From Shouchella sp047238345 (GTDB lineage: Bacteria > Bacillota > Bacilli > Bacillales > Bacillaceae_D): a DNA stretch of 64,000 nucleotides. The position numbers and the translations under genes were made by a program. The DNA is taken from NCBI RefSeq assembly GCF_047238345.1, contig NZ_JBDFMQ010000001.1, forward strand, positions 2,294,001 through 2,358,000, read 5' to 3'. The notes under the pieces were generated by a model, which ran no database searches, had not been told where the DNA came from, and saw only the letters and a list, made by a program, of their open reading frames with translations. Positions 59,592 through 64,000 of this stretch are shown here, piece after piece (the first letter of the stretch is position 1; every line of letters begins with the position of its first letter).

Positions 59592-60383
59592 TTAACTTAC
59601 TTTATGCTCGATTCTCAGCTTATCAGCAACCATTGCGATAAATTCTGAATTGGTTGGCTTTGCTTTTGAATGACTGACCGTATAACCAAATAAATTTGAA
59701 ATGGAATCAATATTCCCTCTGCTCCATGCCACTTCAATTGCATGACGAATTGCTCGTTCTACGCGACTTGCCGTCGTGTTGAATTTCTTCGCAATATCGG
59801 GATACAGCACTTTTGTGATGGAGCCTAATAATTCAATGTCCTTGTAAACCATTGTAATCGCTTCTCTTAAGTACATATAGCCTTTAATATGTGCAGGGAC
59901 ACCGATTTCATGAATAATACTTGTGATGCTTGCATCAAGATTAATTTGTTTTCCTTCTTTTCTTGGTACCGATGCAAAAGACATTGACGTCGTTTTTGGT
60001 ATACGAACTTGTTGATTGCCAGCGATTTCTCGGATTTTAGACATGAGCGCTTCCATATCAAACGGTTTCAAGACATAGTAAGCGGCACCAAAATCGACTG
60101 CCCGCTTCGTTACATCTTCTTGACCGAAAGCTGTTAACATCACAATTTGCGGGCGATTACTTTTTTGACTTAAACGTTCTAATACAGCTAATCCGTCTAA
60201 ATGCGGCATAATAATATCTAATAGCAGCACATCCGGCTCTTTTTCTTCAACCAAACTTAGACATTCTTGTCCATTAAAAGCGGTTCCGACCACTTCCATA
60301 TCCGGTTGCGCACCTACATATTCACTCAATAAATGCACTAATTCTCTGTTATCATCAGCAATACAAACGTTAATTTGACTCAT
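59592..60383 (-). CDS. spo0A: Sporulation master regulator Spo0A
   Basis: Response regulator of 263 residues. Receiver domain: acidic pocket DD at 10-11, phosphorylated aspartate in LLLDIIMPHLDG (about 56), Thr in LTAFGQ and Lys in VLKPFD. C-terminal DNA-binding domain with TTASRVERAIRHAIEVAW, the recognition helix, unchanged from B. subtilis. ATG at 60383 has GGGGGAAA upstream; the longer frame to 60437 overlaps the promoter. Preceded by spoIVB, recN and ahrC in the conserved order. Confidence 0.98.
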   Translation of the reverse strand: MSQINVCIADDNRELVHLLSEYVGAQPDMEVVGTAFNGQECLSLVEEKEPDVLLLDIIMPHLDGLAVLERLSQKSNRPQIVMLTAFGQEDVTKRAVDFGAAYYVLKPFDMEALMSKIREIAGNQQVRIPKTTSMSFASVPRKEGKQINLDASITSIIHEIGVPAHIKGYMYLREAITMVYKDIELLGSITKVLYPDIAKKFNTTASRVERAIRHAIEVAWSRGNIDSISNLFGYTVSHSKAKPTNSEFIAMVADKLRIEHKVS

Positions 60384-60418
60384 TATGTTTTCCCCCAGTT
60401 CCTTTTGTTGTATGTAAC

Positions 60419-60447
60419 CGATTCGACAAAGATGCAAACAATCCTTT
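60419..60447 (-). promoter_or_regulatory. SigH promoter of spo0A (Ps)
   Basis: AAAGGATTG and GTCGAATCG separated by 11 bases fit the SigH consensus RNAGGAWWW and RNNGAATWW. The start codon is about 30 bases downstream of the expected start. Confidence 0.85.
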
Positions 60448-60517
60448 TAAATAATTCATTTAGATTTTAATTATAGCAAATCCTACTTTTTTCTAGTGTA
60501 TCTTATGGTTTTCGACA
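60422..60517 (-). promoter_or_regulatory. Two Spo0A boxes in the spo0A promoter
   Basis: TGTCGAA, the 0A box, occurs on the minus strand at 60422-60428, overlapping the SigH -10, and at 60511-60517 as TGTCGAAAA further upstream. This supports autoregulation as in B. subtilis. Confidence 0.75.
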
Positions 60518-60592
60518 ACTTTTCTAAGTCACTTTTCTTTAATATACCATATCGCAATGGAGGATGTGGCGATTCTTGAAAGACTTTTATGT

Positions 60593-60637
60593 AAAAAAAA
60601 ATCAAGCAAAGCTGAGATTAACTCGCTTTAGCTTGAT
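60593..60637 (-). terminator. Terminator of spoIVB
   Basis: ATCAAGC-AAAGC pairs with GCTTT-GCTTGAT on the minus strand, then nine T. The hairpin overlaps the last codons and stop of spoIVB. Confidence 0.85.
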
Positions 60638-61913
60638 GTTTAATTAAACCTGTATGGATTCCTGATTCTTCAAGCATCCAGCTAATGTGACATCCGTATC
60701 CAGATGTTGGATCGTTAACAAACACATGGGTAACAGCCCCGACAATCTTGTCCCCTTGAATAATTGGACTTCCACTCATACCTTGAACAATTCCACCTGT
60801 TTTATCGAGTAACCGTTCATCCGTTACTTTTATCACCATTCCTTTTGTCGCAGGACGATCTTGAGGCGTATTTGAAACAATTTCAATATCAAACTGCTCC
60901 ACTTCTTCCCCATCTACAACAGTAAGAATTTTAGCAGGACCTTTTTTGACCTCTGCAGATGTTGAAATGGGCATCGGTTGATCAAACGTTTTGTTCTTTA
61001 ATTCAATTTTGTCGTTCAGTGTGCCGTATATGCCTAATGAGCTATTTTTATTAATGGTGCCTAATATTTCACGGTCTTTCGATATACTTGCAAGTTTCTC
61101 ACCAGGTTCCCCGTTCATTCCTCTAGAAATTGAGGTCACAGATGACCGCAATAATTGACCATTCAACACCGATACAGGTTTCTTCGTATCAATATCGGAG
61201 ATGACGTGGCCTAATGCGCCATAGCGCTTACTCTCTGGGTCATAGAACGTCATCGTCCCAACGCCAGCTGCAGAATCACGAATATAAAGACCTAGACGGT
61301 ATAAATGATCCCCTTTTGCTTTTTCCGGCGTTAAAACCGTTGTAATTTCTTTTTCACCACGCAACACTTTTACTTTTAAGTCTTCATTTTCTTCTCCAGC
61401 AAGCTGCACAAGCCGCGATACTTCACTCATGGTATGCATTTTTTCACCATTAATATCTGTGATCATATCACCAACTTCAATGCCCGCAAATTCGCCTGGA
61501 GATTTCTGACCTGCTTTTGTATCAATTTTATGATGGCCGACTACTAATACACCTTCAGTATTAAGCTTTACGCCAATGGATTGACCACCAGGAACGACTT
61601 TTATCTCCGGTAAAACGGAGACATCAATCTTCTTTGTTGGCCAGTTTCCATGCTGGACTGTAACGTTTGTTTTCCCCGTTTTGATGCCTTGGAAAATGGT
61701 TTGGCTCTCTACTTGATCCATCTGCACATGTGAAGAATCATCGATCACGAAGCCACTTGCTTCTATAACCTCTTCACTTCCTTCAAATAAAACCATTGAT
61801 GTAGGAATTTCAATAAATTGTTTGAATTGCTGATTAAATCCTAAAAAAAGTAGACAAACTACAAACAAGACCCCAATCACATACCGTACACCCTCTTTTT
61901 TCAACCTTTTCAC
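60618..61913 (-). CDS. spoIVB: SpoIVB peptidase, sigma-K checkpoint signalling protease
   Basis: Forespore-secreted serine peptidase (S55) that cleaves SpoIVFA to activate SigK in the mother cell. 431 residues: N-terminal membrane anchor (about 11-29), linker, PDZ domain (about 115-200, GIEVGDMITDINGEKM) and peptidase domain with the catalytic His in YGALGHVISD and Ser in QGMSGSPIIQGD. GTG at 61913 with GGGAG upstream. Between recN and spo0A as in B. subtilis. The promoter region shows no clear SigF/SigG match that I would defend. Confidence 0.96.
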   Translation of the reverse strand: MKRLKKEGVRYVIGVLFVVCLLFLGFNQQFKQFIEIPTSMVLFEGSEEVIEASGFVIDDSSHVQMDQVESQTIFQGIKTGKTNVTVQHGNWPTKKIDVSVLPEIKVVPGGQSIGVKLNTEGVLVVGHHKIDTKAGQKSPGEFAGIEVGDMITDINGEKMHTMSEVSRLVQLAGEENEDLKVKVLRGEKEITTVLTPEKAKGDHLYRLGLYIRDSAAGVGTMTFYDPESKRYGALGHVISDIDTKKPVSVLNGQLLRSSVTSISRGMNGEPGEKLASISKDREILGTINKNSSLGIYGTLNDKIELKNKTFDQPMPISTSAEVKKGPAKILTVVDGEEVEQFDIEIVSNTPQDRPATKGMVIKVTDERLLDKTGGIVQGMSGSPIIQGDKIVGAVTHVFVNDPTSGYGCHISWMLEESGIHTGLIKHQAKAS

Positions 61914-61995
61914 TCCTCACTCCCAACCTACACCTCCATGCTGGCTGTACTATTAATGTTGCCTTGAGTAGACGGAAATATAACTGTAAATAAAA

Positions 61996-62027
61996 GAAAA
62001 AAGCAACCTAATCAAGGTCGCTTTTTC
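61996..62027 (-). terminator. Terminator of recN
   Basis: AAAAAGCGACCT pairs with AGGTTGCTTTTT (one G-T) on the minus strand, ending in T. Confidence 0.85.
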
Positions 62028-62030
62028 CAA

Positions 62031-63710
62031 TTACGTTTTTTTGTGACTGGCTAATGCTAATAATTCTTTTGCATTTTCTTTCGTAATGTCTGTTACTTCA
62101 AATCCAGAAAGCATCCGAGCAAGTTCATTTGTTTTTTCTTCTTCATCTAATGAAATCACTTCTGTTTTTACACGATCTGCTTTATTTTCTTTTCTAATAA
62201 ATAAGTGTTGGTCGGCCATTGCAGCAACTTGCGGCAAATGCGTAATACATAATACTTGTGAACCAACAGAAATATGATACATTTTTTCAGCAATGGCTTG
62301 CGCGACGCGACCACTTACTCCTGTGTCTACTTCATCAAAGATTACAGAAGTAAGATTTTGCGAAGCTGAAAAAATCGTTTTAAGAGCTAGCATAATCCGT
62401 GAGATTTCTCCGCCGGAAGCCACTTTTATTAATGATTTTAAAGGTTCTCCTTGATTTGTTGAAATTAAAAATGCAGCTTGATCTTGTCCATTTTTATAAA
62501 ATAAATCTGTTTGCTTTAACTCTACATGAAAGGATGCTTTTTCCATGTAAAGTTGACTTAATTCCGTCATTAAAGCCGCCTCTAGCTGTTGTGCTAACCG
62601 TTTTCGAATTTCGGTAATGGTTTCGGATTCAATTGTTAAGTCTTCAATTATAGCGTTTCTTGCATCTTGCAAATCCTCTAAATGGATATCTTTGTTTTCC
62701 ATTTCCTCTAATTCGCGCTCAATAGTTTCTGCATACGTAAGAATGTCTTTTACCGATGTCCCATATTTACGCTTTAACTTTTCAATCTCCGCTAAGCGAT
62801 TCTCTACGTCTTCTAGCAAGGAGGGATTAAAATCAACTTGATCCAACGCTTCACGAATTGAATAAGAAGCTTCTTCAATTAAATAATAACTTGACGATAC
62901 CTGCTCAAAAAGAGGTTGCAGCTCTTCATCGATGCCAGCAGCACTTTCAAGATGACTAAGCATTCCACTTAAATAATCGAGACCTTTATCTTCCCCATAC
63001 AAATGTTCATAACTACGCGTCAGAGACTCAAATAGCTTCTCGCTATTGGCAAGCTTGTTCCGGTCTTTTAGAAGCTGATCATCTTCTCCGACCTGTAAAT
63101 TCATTTTAGTGATTTCACCTAGTTGATACGTATACAAATCGGTCCTTTGGGCAATTTCTTGTGCGTTTTGATCCAATTCTTTTATCCGTTTGTTTGTTGT
63201 CTCTAGTTTCGTAAACAACTTACGGTATTCATTTAGCGCTTTTTTGAGTGTATCTCCACCGAATTGATCCAATAAAGAAAGATGCTCGTCTTCGCGCATA
63301 AGTGCCTGGTGTTCATGTTGACCATGAATATCAACAAGGGCCTGTCCAATTTCTCGCAATGTACCGATCGTCATCAATTTTCCATTTATACGACAAATGC
63401 TTTTTCCTGTATGAGTAATTTCTCGCCTCATAATGAGCATATCGTCTTCCATATCAATGCCCAATGATTCTAATTTCGCTTCAATATGGCGGGCATCTTC
63501 TATAATAAATAAGCCTTCAATTTCCGCTTTCTTCTCTCCGTGACGAACAAATTCTACCGATCCTCGCCCACCTAACAATAAACCGATTGCATCAATAATG
63601 ATTGACTTTCCGGCTCCTGTTTCTCCAGTTAAAACCGTTAACCCTTTTTCAAATGGAATGGTTAGTGAAGAGATGATCGCAAAATTCTTAACGGTTAATT
63701 CCATTAACAT
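62031..63710 (-). CDS. recN: DNA repair protein RecN
   Basis: SMC-like ATPase of double-strand break repair. 559 residues. Walker A GETGAGKSIIIDAI (about 29), a long coiled-coil middle, the signature region KVASGGEISRIMLAL and Walker B VIFDEVDTGVSG, then LCITHLPQVAAMADQH. Start ATG 63710 with AGAAGGG. The MLMELTVKNFAIISSLTIPFE start fits the family. Eighteen bases after ahrC; the two are probably cotranscribed. Confidence 0.97.
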   Translation of the reverse strand: MLMELTVKNFAIISSLTIPFEKGLTVLTGETGAGKSIIIDAIGLLLGGRGSVEFVRHGEKKAEIEGLFIIEDARHIEAKLESLGIDMEDDMLIMRREITHTGKSICRINGKLMTIGTLREIGQALVDIHGQHEHQALMREDEHLSLLDQFGGDTLKKALNEYRKLFTKLETTNKRIKELDQNAQEIAQRTDLYTYQLGEITKMNLQVGEDDQLLKDRNKLANSEKLFESLTRSYEHLYGEDKGLDYLSGMLSHLESAAGIDEELQPLFEQVSSSYYLIEEASYSIREALDQVDFNPSLLEDVENRLAEIEKLKRKYGTSVKDILTYAETIERELEEMENKDIHLEDLQDARNAIIEDLTIESETITEIRKRLAQQLEAALMTELSQLYMEKASFHVELKQTDLFYKNGQDQAAFLISTNQGEPLKSLIKVASGGEISRIMLALKTIFSASQNLTSVIFDEVDTGVSGRVAQAIAEKMYHISVGSQVLCITHLPQVAAMADQHLFIRKENKADRVKTEVISLDEEEKTNELARMLSGFEVTDITKENAKELLALASHKKT

Positions 63711-63728
63711 ACAAGCAAGTCCACCCTT

Positions 63729-64000
63729 CTAAAGCATATTTAAAAATCGCTCTGTCACGGTTTCTCCATTTTTTTCAGTTCGACAAATAATTAAAATGGT
63801 ATCGTCTCCACAAATGGTTCCCATTAGTTCTGGCCAATCTAAATTATCAATTAACACGGCAATCGCATTCGCATTCCCAGGCATCGCTTTCATCACAACT
63901 AAATTACCTGATTGATCAATACTAATGAAGCTATCCGTTAACGTTCGTTTAAGTTTTTGCTGAGGATTAAACTTTTGATCAGCCGGTAAGCTGTATTTAT
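63729..64000 (-). CDS. ahrC: Arginine repressor AhrC/ArgR, C-terminal part
   Basis: Partial: the last 90 codons are inside the window; the N-terminal DNA-binding part lies beyond the right edge. The arginine-binding and oligomerisation domain is clear: YSLPADQKFNP, MPGNANAIAVLIDNLDWPE and MGTICGDDTILIICRT. AhrC represses arginine synthesis and activates catabolism. In B. subtilis its mRNA is the main base-pairing target of SR1, which is also in this window. Confidence 0.95.
   Translation of the reverse strand, partial: KYSLPADQKFNPQQKLKRTLTDSFISIDQSGNLVVMKAMPGNANAIAVLIDNLDWPELMGTICGDDTILIICRTEKNGETVTERFLNML

Noticed and set aside
61914..62000. SigF/SigG promoter for spoIVB
   Set aside because: CATTAATA and TTATA-like words are present but the spacing does not fit the consensus.
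1..64000. CRISPR arrays, insertion sequences, prophage genes or toxin-antitoxin pairs
   Set aside because: No repeated spaced units, transposases, integrases or typical paired small genes were seen in any region.

Overview
The window is a chromosomal segment of a spore-forming, aerobic Bacillaceae. Almost every gene has a recognisable Bacillus subtilis counterpart. The A+T-rich composition, the strongly acidic secreted and surface proteins and the many TTG/GTG starts behind strong Shine-Dalgarno sites suggest an alkaliphilic or alkali-tolerant relative; the species cannot be fixed from the sequence. No phage, insertion sequence, CRISPR array or obvious genomic island is present.

Region 1 (1-16.4 kb) is the cta/yla/ykt block: the start of ctaC, then ctaA, pyc, ylaN, ylaL, the PIN-PhoH ATPase, ylaI, ylaH, typA, ylaF, a beta-hydroxyacid dehydrogenase, suhB, a ykzI-like gene, yktB, yktA and speA. 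An unlisted gene lies beside speA: the dual-function small RNA SR1 with its peptide SR1P, with a good SigA promoter, a CcpA-type cre site and a terminator shared with speA.

Region 2 (16.4-31.9 kb) holds a betaine/choline-type transporter, a small thioredoxin-like secreted protein, a complete oligopeptide ABC operon in the order appDFABC, the pyruvate dehydrogenase operon pdhABCD, a YkyA-family protein that has lost its lipobox cysteine, a YjcZ-type small spore protein and a peptide deformylase.

Region 3 (31.9-49.8 kb) starts with rpoY-rnjA, a YkuT mechanosensitive channel, a degenerate-looking short-chain dehydrogenase, ykuS, and an acetyl-branch diaminopimelate (lysine/peptidoglycan) operon in which a class III aminotransferase sits between dapH and dapL. 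Less conserved genes follow: an auxin-efflux carrier, an HD-GYP phosphodiesterase, a second MscS channel, an unlisted 58-residue membrane peptide, a CopC-like protein, an AI-2E/YtvI-type membrane protein behind a structured leader, yhfK, namA, csoR-copZ, a GNAT enzyme, a HAD phosphatase and two tRNAs (Val-GAC, Arg-CCG).

Region 4 (49.8-64 kb) is the branched-chain keto-acid dehydrogenase cluster bcd-lpdV-bkdAA-bkdAB-bkdB-brxB. It has a textbook sigma-54 promoter, palindromic candidate activator sites and the activator gene bkdR, but lacks ptb and buk. Next come yqzF, an unknown membrane protein, spo0A (SigH promoter plus Spo0A boxes), spoIVB, recN and the 3' part of ahrC. In B. subtilis, regions 1-3 and region 4 lie on opposite replichores, so their union here points to an inversion around the terminus relative to B. 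subtilis.

Functionally the window is dominated by central carbon entry (Pdh, Pyc, Bkd), nutrient uptake (App, BCCT), RNA and ribosome control (RNase J1, RpoY, TypA, SR1) and sporulation (Spo0A, SpoIVB, YjcZ). I found no clearly new multi-gene system. The best second-look items are the SR1/SR1P locus, the lost lipobox of YkyA, the altered active site of the SDR, the aminotransferase swap in the dap operon, and several structured leaders and small ORFs.
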